Shown here one piece after another: positions 31,741 through 41,690 of a DNA stretch of 64,000 bases; the stretch's first letter is position 1, and each line of letters opens with the position of its first letter. The notes below the pieces were generated by a model, which had not been told where the DNA came from, made no database searches, and saw only the letters and a program-made list of their open reading frames with translations. The stretch comes from Limnephilus marmoratus (Eukaryota; Arthropoda; Insecta; Trichoptera; Limnephilidae): the NCBI GenBank assembly GCA_917880885.1, contig OU862927.1, positions 18,679,450 through 18,743,449 of the forward strand. Direction: 5' to 3'. The position numbers and the translations under genes are program-made.

Positions 31741-31907
31741 ATTTTTTGTAGATATTAGAGCTGTCAAAATTAAACACCAAAAAGGTCTGTTTAACTGAGT
31801 TAAATGTGTTTAGCAACTGTCAGTTTCGTAGTGTCAATGTAAAATTTAAAGGTTATCTCTTCGATTTCCGATTGTCTGATACTGCAAAAAAGGGATATCT
31901 AAGGAAC

Positions 31908-32080
31908 GGTGACCAGACAACTCATAATGAAACCAACTCATAAACAACTCAGAAAGGTCATTAAGAGTGATGATAAAAAAATATTTAAAAATTGGTTAAA
32001 TAGGTTAAGTTAGGTTAGGTTAGGTTAGGTTAGGTTAGGTTAGATTAGGTTAGGTTAGTTTAGGTTGACCAATGCTTTTT
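31908..32080 (+). repeat. MITE arm with TTAGG-like tract
   Basis: GGTGACCAGACAACTCATAA, GGTCATTAAGAGTGATGATA and TTGGTTAAATAGGTTAAG match one arm of the palindromic element at 40115-40320. It ends in about eleven TTAGG units (32003-32065). The tract therefore belongs to, or grew from, this repeat and does not need a telomeric origin. Confidence 0.6.
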
Positions 32081-32127
32081 TAACTTCTCGGTCCGCTTGG
32101 CATTTCTCTCAAATATCAACGAAATAT

Positions 32128-32315
32128 ATTTTTTCGATAAACTGGCGATTCGATGAATTGATCATTCGATGAATTGGTTTTCGATGAACTCGTTTTCGAT
32201 GAATTTGCTTTCGATGAATTGGTTTTCGATGAACTCGTTTTCGATGAATTTGCTTTCGATGAATTGATTTTCGATGAATTGATTTTCGATGAATTCGTTT
32301 TCGATGAAATCGTCG
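32128..32315 (-). repeat. 15-bp minisatellite, inverted arm
   Basis: About twelve units of TTCGATGAATTGxxTTTCG, the reverse complement of the array at 31618-31740. The - strand frame is a run of S-S-K-T/I/A-N units with no gene-like features. Confidence 0.88.
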
Positions 32316-32639
32316 TGAACCCCTCCATGGTATTCAGAATTTTGTACAAATGAGGATTTTCCTTAATTTGTACGTTGGGAGACTGCCAAATAACAATCGG
32401 TTCCTACCGGTCTGATCAAAATTTATACCCCACAGCTTGGGCCTGTGCACAACAACTTTAAAACCTGACCGACAAAAACATACAAATGTGTATTTTTTTA
32501 TATCTAATGTAACCCCAATAAATTCACAACATTCGTGAGTATTGTAGCCGGAGACCGAAGTATAATTGTCACAATATGCCCAGCCAAATGATCTTTTATC
32601 TTTTTAAACGACTTCGAAAAGGAGGAGGTTCTCAATTCG

Positions 32640-32960
32640 ACTGTATTTTTTTAATGTTTGTTACCTCAGAACTTTTGACTGGGCGAACCGATATTGATGA
32701 TTCTTTTTTTATTTGAAAGCTTGTGCTTCCCGTGTGGTCCCATTTTAATTTGGTCCAATTCCGACAACGGCATCCATGAGAAAACCATATGTCTTAAATT
32801 TGCATTAAGTATGTTCGCGATGAATGGACGAATAACTCAACGCCAACCGATTTCAATGATTCTTTTTTTATTGGAAAGGATGTACTTCAAGGGTAATTTG
32901 ATGAGAGTTTGGTTAGGTTTTGATTATCGCATCCATGACAAATTAACGAAACTCGGCCGA
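32640..32960 (+). repeat. Two diverged direct copies of a 120-bp segment
   Basis: ACTGGGCGAACCGATATTGA, TGATTCTTTTTTTATTTGAA and AGCTTGTGCTTC (32678-32730) recur as AACGCCAACCGATTTCAATG, ATTCTTTTTTTATTGGAAAG and GATGTACTTCAAG (32838-32890). This form is common among arthropod non-autonomous repeats (from memory). Also read as a 91-codon frame, which is probably accidental. Confidence 0.55.
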
Positions 32961-33025
32961 ATTTCTTAATTTGATCCTAACGTCGCTATGGTCACAGATT
33001 CACTAAAAATCAAAAAATAAACAAA

Positions 33026-33472
33026 AATTTTAACAAAACAAAAAAACGACTTCAAAAAATGCATTAAAAAGTAAAAATATAATTTCATATTCTTCTACAA
33101 CTTCATAATCAACTTACTTTTTCATCATCAATATGTAGGAACGATTGTTATTTTTGGAGTCGGTGTCAGCAGTCAATCAGCAGTGTCAGTGTCCGGCCCG
33201 GCGCCGTGTTCAAAAGTATTTAACAGCTCCCCGCGTCGCCGCGGCCCCGCTCTCGCCTCTCGCCTCGTCAAGTCGCTTATGCGACACAAGCACATTACAC
33301 CTATAACTATGTATGTAGTTACAAACCTACCTTGACTGATACCGACTCCAAAAGTAACAATCGTACCTACATATTGATAAGTTGATTATGAAGTTGTTGA
33401 AGAATACGAAATTATTTTTTTACTTTTTAGTGCATTTTTTGAAGTCGTTTTTTTGTTTTCTTAAAATTTATG
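33026..33472. mobile_element. Long palindromic MITE (about 450 bp)
   Basis: The arms 33026-33195 and 33318-33472 are inverted: AAAAAACGACTTCAAAAAAT against ATTTTTTGAAGTCGTTTTTT at the ends, and ATGTAGGAACGATTGTTATT against AGTAACAATCGTACCTACAT further in. The GC-rich loop (33190-33290) has no coding sequence. The arms are about 90% alike by eye, so transcripts through intron 4 could fold into a long duplex. Confidence 0.8.
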
Positions 33473-33589
33473 TTTTATAGTTAATTGTGTAGGGTGAACG
33501 GCGATTATACGGGGTGGTTTAACATTACAAAAGGTGTGAAACAAGATTGCGTAATGACACCGTGGTTATTCTTTCTGTATGCAAAAATT

Positions 33590-33832
33590 GAAAGAGCATT
33601 ATATTATGTTTAAGAAGAAAAGCAAAACAATCAGAGCATTGATATTTGACATTTTTGATTTTTTGGAATCCACCACTTATCACAATATTCCTGCAGCTCT
33701 TTCAAAAGATGAGAATTTGTTCCATACATAATGTATGAGGAAAAGAAAAAGAAAGATCATAAAAATTGGTCCTACCGTTCTCAAGTTATAAATGGTGCAA
33801 CTAACCCGACTTTTTTTATTTATTAAGATGGA
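33590..33832 (+). repeat. Family A tail fragment
   Basis: AAGAAAAGCAAAACAATCAG, GATGAGAATTTGTTCCATAC and TTATAAATGGTGCAACTAAC, ending in TTATTTATTAAGAT. Joined at its 3' end to family B. Confidence 0.75.
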
Positions 33833-33844
33833 TTCGTTGGTTCA

Positions 33845-34525
33845 ACCCGTTCATTAAGAGGGCATTACCAGAGAAAACCGGAAATACGTCATTTTCAAAA
33901 AAGTTTTTAGACGTATTGACTCTTTTCCACAAAAAATTATAAAAGTAATAAATTTTACGAGAAAAGTTTTTAATTTTTAGTATAATAAGGTTATACCATA
34001 GGTCGTTGGCAGATTTGTTCAATTTTCAAAAAAGTGTTTGTATTATACCACACCCATTTCAAATAATAAAATCATGCAGTAAAATAAATCAATACATTAT
34101 CTAGCAAACGTATGTTTTAGAATTTTAATTTTAGTTTCAATAAAATCATTAAAAAATATGTACGTACATGTGTTTCTTGGCGAAAATTGGTCCATTTGTG
34201 TATTTATTTGCGCACTTACAAACTAATATATTTCAGATTTTTTTAACATTCTTATTAAATTTAGACATTATTGAAAAATGATAAATACTTATAATCAAAA
34301 AATAACTACAAAAAGTACATTATTTTAATAGTTTTATCATCACGCCTTTCAGCATTTTTGGATGAAGGTATAAATTAAAGCTAATTTGAATTGAAATAAA
34401 TTCGATATTGAGTTATAATTTTAAAAAGCTGGTACGGAGAATAATTAATCTTTCTCATTGTAACCGCCCTGCACGATCGTAAGAACAACTTTCGAACAAA
34501 TGTGGATTTTCATCCGCTGGCTGGT
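33845..34525 (+). repeat. Dispersed repeat family B, second long copy
   Basis: Inverted relative to 7260-8075. Includes ACCAGAGAAAACCGGAAATA, GACTCTTTTCCACAAAAAAT, ACCATAGGTCGTTGGCAGAT and ends TCATCCGCTGGCTGGTTAAA. No coding frames longer than 68 codons. Confidence 0.75.
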
Positions 34526-34876
34526 TAAACGCTCTTAAATAAGTCAGTAATTTTGCATAAGAAACGAAATTATAAAAAAAAAATATGTGCATATTAATAG
34601 ATAACCGAAACTTTATCTGACACTATGGAGGCCGCGCTAAAATTTATCAATAGTTGGTCGGAATATCAGTTAACAGTGTAGTAGACCGTGCTCGCAAATA
34701 CTGATAACTGGCCATAGATGATGAGTTTGGTCGATAATGTATCGATAAGGAATTTTTATCGATCGTCCATACTAGACGACGCCCAACAAGACTTGTATAC
34801 CTTCCGTGCCTTGGACCGTCTAGAAAATGGGAAGTGGAAGGCCGCCGGAGAAAATGACGTGTCATCACTTCACATT

Positions 34877-35292
34877 TGACGACCGGCGTGGTGCAGCGGT
34901 AAGGCTCTTAACTCCCACACCGTTGGTCGCGGGATCAAATCCCCGCGTGGCAAATAAATTTTATTTGATTAATTTGTGTTATTCACAATTTTAATTAAAA
35001 ATAATATAATATAGTATATTTGCAGCACGTTCCAGAGTGGAAGATACTCTCAGTATCGCCCTGGTGTAAGACCACCATTCAGAATTGAAACGTTGCTTTA
35101 AATGGCTTTAGCCGTGTTTGGTGACCAGATCTGAATAGCCAGGTACTTCCCCACCTTCCTCTTCTCCATCTCCTTCCCCTCCCCGCTACCTTCAGCCTCA
35201 CAGCATACCCCAATTGGGGATGCCATGGTCCCGCTGGCTCCAGACGGGAGCAGTTGGGACTCTTGTGCGGTATTCATGTAAAAAAAAAAACA
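34877..35292 (+). repeat. tRNA-derived SINE family S1, full-length copy
   Basis: The head is tRNA-like: GACCGGCGTGGTGCAGCGGT (A box) and GGTCGCGGGATCAAATCCCC (B box). The body is AAATAAATTTTATTTGATTA, GAGTGGAAGATACTCTCAGT and GCCTCACAGCATACCCCAAT; the tail is TTCATGTAAAAAAAAAA. The second full copy is 48936-49400, and a head fragment on the - strand is 37305-37396. SINEs are transcribed by RNA polymerase III and mobilised by LINE machinery. Confidence 0.9.
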
Positions 35293-35379
35293 TTGCCAAA
35301 TGGATGAACAAATCTTGGTTGAACACACAAATGTAAGTTATTGGATTTGGTTAAGACGGAATAACCAGACAAAACCGAT

Positions 35380-35468
35380 TTCCCTTAAGAGGGAATAACC
35401 AGAGAAAACCGGAAATATGTCATATTTAAATCAAAATTTGGACGTATTGACCCTTTTCCACAAAAAAT
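35380..35468 (+). repeat. Family B short fragment
   Basis: AATAACCAGAGAAAACCGGA and GACCCTTTTCCACAAAAAAT match 33855-33940. Confidence 0.65.
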
Positions 35469-35478
35469 TATAAATTAA

Positions 35479-36785
35479 CTAGCTGACCCGACAAACGTTG
35501 TTCTGCCATATAAATTATTGCTAGTCATAGACATCCAAATGGATAGACAAGCAGTTACAGATGAGGGGTAAAACCAAACTATGGAGAGCAAGAGGGGAAA
35601 GATGACTGTCATTCGTTGAACAATCAATCTGACAGTATATAGGCATCTCGCATTACAATATCACCATTTAGTTCTTAAAAGCAAAATCTGCTTTGAATGA
35701 ATAGACCTTTTTACATGGGAGCGCGAATTGCTTGCCACGTTCAAAACTTATTTGCTAAGGCCAAATGCTCGCTCCAAAAAGACTCGCGCCAATACACATA
35801 TCAATATTTTCTTGCCGTGTTTAGTTAAAACACTTTTACAAATGTTTCATAATTTACTTACCCCTGTAACCAGCGACGAGCACATTGGAGTACCGCCCAC
35901 ATTTGCTATGTGCATATTGATACGTAGATATATTGTATAGCACAAGCTGCCGTTATTTCGTTAAATGTATGGATGTCAGCTTCTCGCTGTTCACGGCAAG
36001 AATGATGACGTCACACATTTTAGATTCAAGCGAGGCTATATCCCCTCCCCATGGAGCGAGCCGGTTCCAAGGAGGAGCTACAGCCGGCGCCATGTGGAGG
36101 GGGAAATAATACGTTTTTATCACTTAGGGCAGGTCCAGATATATTCATATGTCCGTGTTGCTAGTGAATATTTTGGTTGTAAAATAAAAAATAACGAATG
36201 TATTGTAAGTGTGTGGGGATGGGATCTATGACAGAAAGAGGAATGGAGCGCTGTAGACGATGACCGCCGATAAAAACAAAAAAACACCAACTAAAGTAGG
36301 AAAATGAAATAAAGAAAATCAATATGATTTTCGAAGAGCAATTGAGTGTACGATATTTATGCCGAATGAAATATCAAAATACCGCTTCTCGTGAATGTCT
36401 TGCGCGTGTGGGAGTATAAGTTCGATGAGGTGGACGTAGCGCCATCTGTCATTCAATAACATAAATATTTTTTTTCGTTTTGTTTGAAATACGAAAGACG
36501 ATTAAATTTGTTTATACAAAAATACCAAAATCGCGATTAAAAAATGGGAGGGTGGGGGTAGCAGGGTTAAAGTTCGGGGTTATAGATATTTTTTGATGCC
36601 AAATAAAAAAAATACAAAAAAAAAATTGTCAAAAAAAATCACCCTAATCACCTAGCGGTTGATATATACTTTAAAACCTATTCTCATACCTACCAAATAT
36701 ACATTAAAAAAATCATAAAAATCGGTCAAGCCGTTTCGGAGGAGTGCTTCCACAAACACCGTGACACGAGATTTTTATATATAAG
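35479..36785 (+). repeat. Dispersed repeat family G (CTAGCTGACCCGACAAACGT head), split by element H
   Basis: Head CTAGCTGACCCGACAAACGT and TGTTCTGCCATATAAATTAT at 35479-35525, tail 36158-36785 with ATCGGTCAAGCCGTTTCGGA and GACACGAGATTTTTATATAT. Head and tail are of a form very common in Lepidoptera (from memory). A 632-bp element is inserted near the head. Confidence 0.75.
35526..36157 (+). mobile_element. Non-autonomous element H, copy 2 (632 bp, 8-bp target duplication)
   Basis: Flanked by TTGCTAGT at 35518-35525 and 36158-36165. Starts CATAGACATCCAAATGG, ends CATATGTCCGTG. Almost identical to copy 1 (18151-18789, inverted), including a short conserved open stretch (MYGCQLLAVHGKNDDVTHF) that starts at 35965 and runs past the element's end. 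Similarity between copies suggests recent mobility in trans. Confidence 0.87.
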
Positions 36786-37305
36786 TTTCGAAAGACTGTT
36801 CTTTCATCTAGTAAAGATGTGTTTTAAATTTTGAGAAATGTAGGTACCTATGTTTATTTTCAGTACAATGAGGTTTTTCCGCAGATCGTTGCCAGATTTG
36901 TTAAATTTTCAAAAAAAAATTGTATGATACAATATATTTCGAATCATATAATCATGCTGTAAAATAAATCAATGAATTATTTGGAAAAACTACTTTTCAG
37001 AATTTTAATTTTAGTTCAAATAAAATCATTAAAAAAGACAATATTGAAAAAATTGTATATAATTATGACCAAAAAATATTTACAAAAAGTACATAATTTT
37101 AATAGTTTTATCATCGCGAGTTTGAGCTTTTTTGAATGTTGATATTTATTTTTTCTATCGAGGGAATTTCATATAATTTGCGTTTCGGCGCGGAACGCGT
37201 CTAGATATTATCTTCAAAAATTAAATATATTTTTTAAGAGCTTAAAAACTTCAAATGTTTAAGGGAGTTATGTAAGAAATCGGTAGAAATTCGGGTAGCG
37301 GCGGC
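36785..37305 (+). repeat. Family B fragments
   Basis: 36785-37125 matches the middle of 33900-34350 (GCAGATCGTTGCCAGATTTG, AATCATGCTGTAAAATAAAT). 37135-37305 is the inverted counterpart of 14385-14550 (TTTTTCTATCGAGGGAATTT to GTAGCGGCGGCTT). Confidence 0.6.
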
Positions 37306-37396
37306 TTAATCAAATAAAAATTATTTGCGCCTGCCGGGACCTTCGAATTGCTAGTCGAGATCCTTACCCCTGGACCACGGAGGCCGTCGGTGGTCA
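37305..37396 (-). repeat. SINE family S1, head fragment
   Basis: The - strand reads GACGGCCTCCGTGGTCCAGG, GGTAAGGATCTCGACTAGCA and GGTCCCGGCAGGCGCAAATA, with the A box intact and the B box partly deleted, then TTTTTATTTGATTAAG as in the two full copies. The body is missing. Confidence 0.7.
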
Positions 37397-37399
37397 ATA

Positions 37400-38495
37400 A
37401 AGCAACGATATGAGATTTCTAAATAAATTTTCAGTGTGCTGTACTGTATCTAGAGGAAAATATTGAAGAATTCTTCCAAAAATCACACATTTCATGTTAC
37501 TCGTATTATTATTTTATTATTTAGGAAATTCGATATTTTGAGTCCGCAAACTTACCCTTCCACCAAAAACCGAATTAGTATATTTAATTCATGACTGATT
37601 TTGAAACAACATTACTACTTGGAACTCGAAAGTGAAATAAAACTAGTTATGAAAACTGCAAATCGTTTCATTACGTCCGCTTTCCAACTTTTCCCTATAA
37701 TTGTTTAATTTTTCCCGTGGAGCGTGCAACTTTGAGTGCAGCGGGGGTAAAATCTCGCAATAACGTTTGGGTAAGTTCGCCCCATCTGGCGGGTACAGAA
37801 CTGGCAACTGGGGTAACTAATACCCGCCGGCCGGGGTAGTATTAGCACCGGAAATGTTTGTTAAGTCCGACGCAAAGTTGCCACATCTGTTAACAAGTTA
37901 CCCCATCTGTAGTGCGACTGCTAAACTTGCACAAGCCGGGTTCATTATGACGAGATAAAAATTATTATTTTAATTCTGTTTAAATTTAAACCCAGGATTC
38001 AAACCAATTATGGAGTTAAAGGTTACCATCAAGGGTTGGATTGCGATCAAAGGGTTGTCTGATTTTTTCGTCAGATGTCTCTAATAGAATCATTTATTTT
38101 TTGTCTCTTTCTCACACAACAGACAAGGTAAGTAAGTACCTTTATAAAAAGGCTTGCATCGGTGAAATTAAATTGCTTCTTTACAAAAACTTGCACTAAG
38201 AATTTAAAATACTACTGAACCCTTGTCCGTTGGGTGGGGAAAAATTATTGTCGTCAGTTGTAAATATTAAAATCATAACAATAAAAAATCAAGAAATTAA
38301 ATTATAAAAAAGTGCTTCATTTATAAAAAGGCAATCCCAAGATTTCTCCTGAGTGAAGACCTAACATTTTTACAAATTCGTCAACTTGATAATTTAAGTA
38401 CTGCAAAAAAGGATGAAAAACGATCTTGAAAATTTGAGCATCATTTGCTTTACTGTTCTTATTTTGGTTTCTGTCCAATGTGTTGATTATTGAAT
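37400..38495. other. Intron 4: no recognised element
   Basis: A GC-richer patch at 37730-37930 repeats ACTTACCCCATCTG-like words (GCCCCATCTGGCGGGTAC, TTACCCCATCTGTAGTGC). No open frame or other structure was noted. Confidence 0.45.
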
Positions 38496-38497
38496 AT

Positions 38498-38546
38498 TAT
38501 TGGTTAGATTAGGTTAGTAGTTAAATTAGGTTAGGTTGGGTTAGGT
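38498..38546 (+). repeat. Short TTAGG-like tract
   Basis: Imperfect TTAGATTAGGTTAGTAG and TTAGGTTAGGTTGGGTTAGG. Too short and impure to be telomeric. Similar to the tract at 32003. Confidence 0.7.
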
Positions 38547-38559
38547 GAATTTAATTCAT

Positions 38560-39075
38560 GACAACTGGATAGAGCTCTGGTGAAATACAGTAAAATCGAT
38601 AACTTTGCAATATCGTATCATTTAAAATCATTTTGAAAATTACACTGAAAGTTCCTGTAAAAACTAGCACTGACGAAATCTTCAACAATCTTATCATCAT
38701 GTCAATTAAACAACTATATTCTAAAACTATAATCATTTACATTCATAAGTACAAAACCCAAAAAATAACAACTAACACGTACATTAGAAACACTAGATCT
38801 CATGGTCAAAAAGATATTTATCAAGTAACTACTAACACAACATTTGGGCAAAAAAGCTTCTTATATTATGGCATTAAACTCTACAATAAAATACCACTCT
38901 CACTCAAAAACCTCAACATTTAAATATTATAAAGGGTGTTAAGGGACGTACTTGACTTACTTTAACCAGTGATTCCTGACATTATTTGGGGTAAAAAATG
39001 TAAATGAAATTTTGGTCTCCGGTGACTTTTTTGACGACTTTTTTTTTAAATTTTTTTCTTCAAAATCAAACAAAA
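38560..39075 (+). mobile_element. LINE C-terminal fragment and 3' UTR
   Basis: A 96-codon frame ends with HKYKTQKITTNTYIRNTRSH, GQKDIYQVTTNTTFGQKSF and YYGIKLYNKIPLSLKNLNI, the C-terminal form 'R-x-TRS-x-Q ... FG-x-x-SF-x-Y ... YN-x-IP' seen in insect LINE reverse transcriptases. The 3' sequence from 38951 recurs inverted at 4950-5145. Confidence 0.6.
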
Positions 39076-39354
39076 AAAAATTTCTTCCACATGTCGTCAC
39101 TGGTCACTCAGCCGGGTGTCCGACGAACCCCTTACCCCGCCTCCAACTGTTCAACAACTACCATTTTTTTATGCTTTTGTAGAAAAAAAAAAACGCCCCC
39201 GTATATAAAAATGAACACCCTGTATATAAAAATGAATCGCTGAATGTGTTGTTAAGCGCATATCTTTCGAACAACTGCACCAAATTGGATAATTCTTTTT
39301 TTGTGTGTTTGTTATTGTCAGGACAAGGTTTTTATAAAACTTCCGGTGAACTCT

Positions 39355-39560
39355 GGCATTGCGAAATTTGTATGAAAAAAATGCTATTGGTGGCACGCGA
39401 GGTTTGAAAACTGAATGTATGAAAGCGGAAGAGAGGGAGAGATGGGGAGGGGGGAGGGGGGAGGAAGGACGGTGAGAGGGGGGGGGGGAGGTGGAGGAGG
39501 CGGAGTGAGAACCCCCCTTACACCATGCAAGCGAAGCCGCGGGAAAAAGCTAGTTTCAAA
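39355..39560 (-). repeat. Family D copy with G-rich tract
   Basis: Reverse complement of 25672-25960: GGTGGCACGCGAGGTTTGAA, a tract of about 70 bases that is mostly G (39435-39505), then CCCCCTTACACCATG and AAGCCGCGGGAAAAAGCTAG. On the + strand the tract has several GGGG runs. Confidence 0.75.
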
Positions 39561-39769
39561 TAAAAACCTGGATACTAAATATAGACAGATCAGAAATAGA
39601 AAATATACTGATATCAAATACAGACTAAAACCGAATCTAGTGAACTAAATTATAAAAAAACACTACCTTATTTACTTTATAGTTGTTTTTAAAGAAATAC
39701 TACATGATATATGTTATATCTAATTCATATTAATTTCTTATAATTAAATTATAATATGTAAATAAAATC

Positions 39770-40050
39770 CTCGGCACGGGAGATACCAGTGAGGACATCA
39801 TTGTCTCTACTTGTTACTGAGAAATGAAGACAATAACATTATTATTATTATTATTATTTTGCCTCTCCACCAGTCCATCCCCTTGCACCGTGGTGGGCGG
39901 GATGGATTCATACATTATCTTATTCCTTCTCAGAACTTCATCTCCTTCCTTTCATTTAAAATACCCTCCTCACAGCATCCCCAAAGATGATAGCCCTGAG
40001 GGAAAATATTTTCCTCCAGGCCATCTGCGCGGAGCTACTGTAAAAAAAAT
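39770..40050 (+). repeat. LINE-tail family T, copy 5 (degenerate)
   Basis: CCCTTGCACCGTGGTGGGCG, CTTCATCTCCTTCCTTTCAT, CCTCCTCACAGCATCCCC, AGCCCTGAGGG, then GCCATCTGCGCGGAGCTACT and an A-tail. The stem bases are partly mutated. Preceded by an (ATT)n run. Confidence 0.7.
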
Positions 40051-40114
40051 GTTTTTAACCCTTTAAAAACTTTTAACAAAAAAATTAAATCGAAGTACTC
40101 GGAAGTTGTTTGTA

Positions 40115-40320
40115 CTCTCTGGTTCTATGCCAACTCAGAATCAAGTCAACTCAACACCTATTCGAAAAGTCATTAAAAGCTATGAAAAAAATATTTTGAA
40201 AAATAGCCCATAACTCAACCTAACGTAACCTATTTAACCATTTTTTTCACTTTTAATGACTCTTCAAAGGAGGTGTTGAGTTGATTTTATTCTGAATTGT
40301 CCGATCACCTTGTTATCTAT
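40115..40320. mobile_element. Palindromic MITE (about 205 bp)
   Basis: ACTCAGAATCAAGTCAACTC and AACACCTATTCGAAAAGTCA pair with TGACTCTTCAAAGGAGGTGT and TGAGTTGATTTTATTCTGAAT. The centre carries AACCTAACGTAACCTATTTA, related to the TTAGG-like tract next to the arm at 31908. Confidence 0.7.
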
Positions 40321-41000
40321 ACACGCTATAGTTTCCGAATATTTCGCAAAAACCAAAAACTGTTTTAGAAACTGCTTTTATAAGTGGAATTTCTAAGCAA
40401 TCGCTTATCACAAAATATTCCCAACTAGCGGCATAATTTCCTCTTTAGTTGTTAAAAAATCGGAAATGACGATGTATTTTTCAAATTTTTGATGATAAAA
40501 AGATTTCGAATAAAGTACTTTAAAATCTTGGACGAATCCGACTTGAAAAGCTGGCAGGGTTAAATAAAATCCCAATAGTGTAAAGTATATTTTCTTATCT
40601 AGTAAATATGTAGGTCTCATTCATTCTGGGTGTAATTCATATATCATTCCCCATCAAACATGAATGGTTCCGTAACATTACATTACTGCCAAATGGTACA
40701 ATTCAACTCAAATGGCCATAAAAGTTCAACAAATCTGTTTCAAGGAAGCGTGAACAAGTGAACGTACGTCTCCCATCGTTTTAAATTTTCCCAACCCATG
40801 AATAAATAATACGGCATTATACCAATGCAGCTCGAGATTCGGGCCCTGCCCTGCAGTTAATGCACAAATGCATACATTGCACAGGACGTGTAGCCATTTC
40901 ACATCTGGGCGGGTTCGATTCCGTAACTTCGTCTGGTATTTTAATTAGATCATGGAGCTAAAGAGGCTGTGTTACATAATACACGGCATTATTAATAAAA
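40320..41000. other. Intron 4: no recognised element
   Basis: Unique sequence. TTCGATTCCGTAACTTC near 40915 resembles a B box only loosely. No gene evidence. Confidence 0.45.
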
Positions 41001-41004
41001 TCTG

Positions 41005-41572
41005 TACAAAATTGTGAACCGCCTCATTGACTCGCCAGCCTTGTTAGAAAGGATTGCATTTCGTTGCCCTAAACGCAATAACAGATCGAATACCTTATTT
41101 CATATACAACATTTTAAATCGAAATACGCACAAAACTCCTTGCTCGGGGGCGTATCTGCCAAACTTGTAAAGCCCTAAGAGATATTGACATTTTCCATTG
41201 CACCCTTAAATCGTTTAAAATCAAACTAACAGTACAATGTACTTAAATGAAAACTATTATTTCTTGTTTTTTTACTTTCTTTTTAATAACTTTTTACTTA
41301 ATATTATGTACTATTATTTTAAACAACTACTGGAAACTATTATTTCTGTATTGATTATTATAACCTTTTTGATATTTTTATACAACGTGCTCACACCATA
41401 TACCTACTATAATTGTTTAATTTCCACTTGATTCATAATCACGTAATCATTAACCATTAACAACAAAATATTATAAATGGAACTTAACTGGTTTAAATTA
41501 TATTCACTATTTTATGTAAAATTACTCTATACACGCTTTATGCTTCCTAAATAAACATAAATAAAATGTGTG
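41005..41572 (+). mobile_element. LINE type 1 relative, C-terminus and AT-rich 3' UTR
   Basis: Frames give KIVNRLIDSPALLERIAFRC, PKRNNRSNTLFHIQ and DIDIFHCTLKSFKIKL, aligning with LIDSPDLLQRLSFHVPNRN and DIDIFNSTLHDIKRKL of the LINE at 3098-4455. Ends with AAATAAACATAAATAAAAT. Broken by a frameshift near 41155. Confidence 0.7.
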
Positions 41573-41576
41573 GAGT

Positions 41577-41690
41577 TAATTTCGTGACTTAGCAGGGGTG
41601 CTCGTTTTCGTGAGGTTTGTACGAATCTTGGCGGCGGATGCGTCAGTCCACCTGCTGCGTGGCCGGCCGGATCGAGGCTGCATCAGAGGC
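41577..41690 (+). repeat. LINE-tail family T, 5' fragment
   Basis: GTGACTTAGCAGGGGTGCTC, TTGTACGAATCTTGGCGGCG and GTGGCCGGCCGGATCG match 16823-16920. Confidence 0.6.

Noticed and set aside
32003..32065. Interstitial telomere (TTAGG)n
   Set aside because: Short, imperfect, and attached to a MITE arm that explains its origin better.
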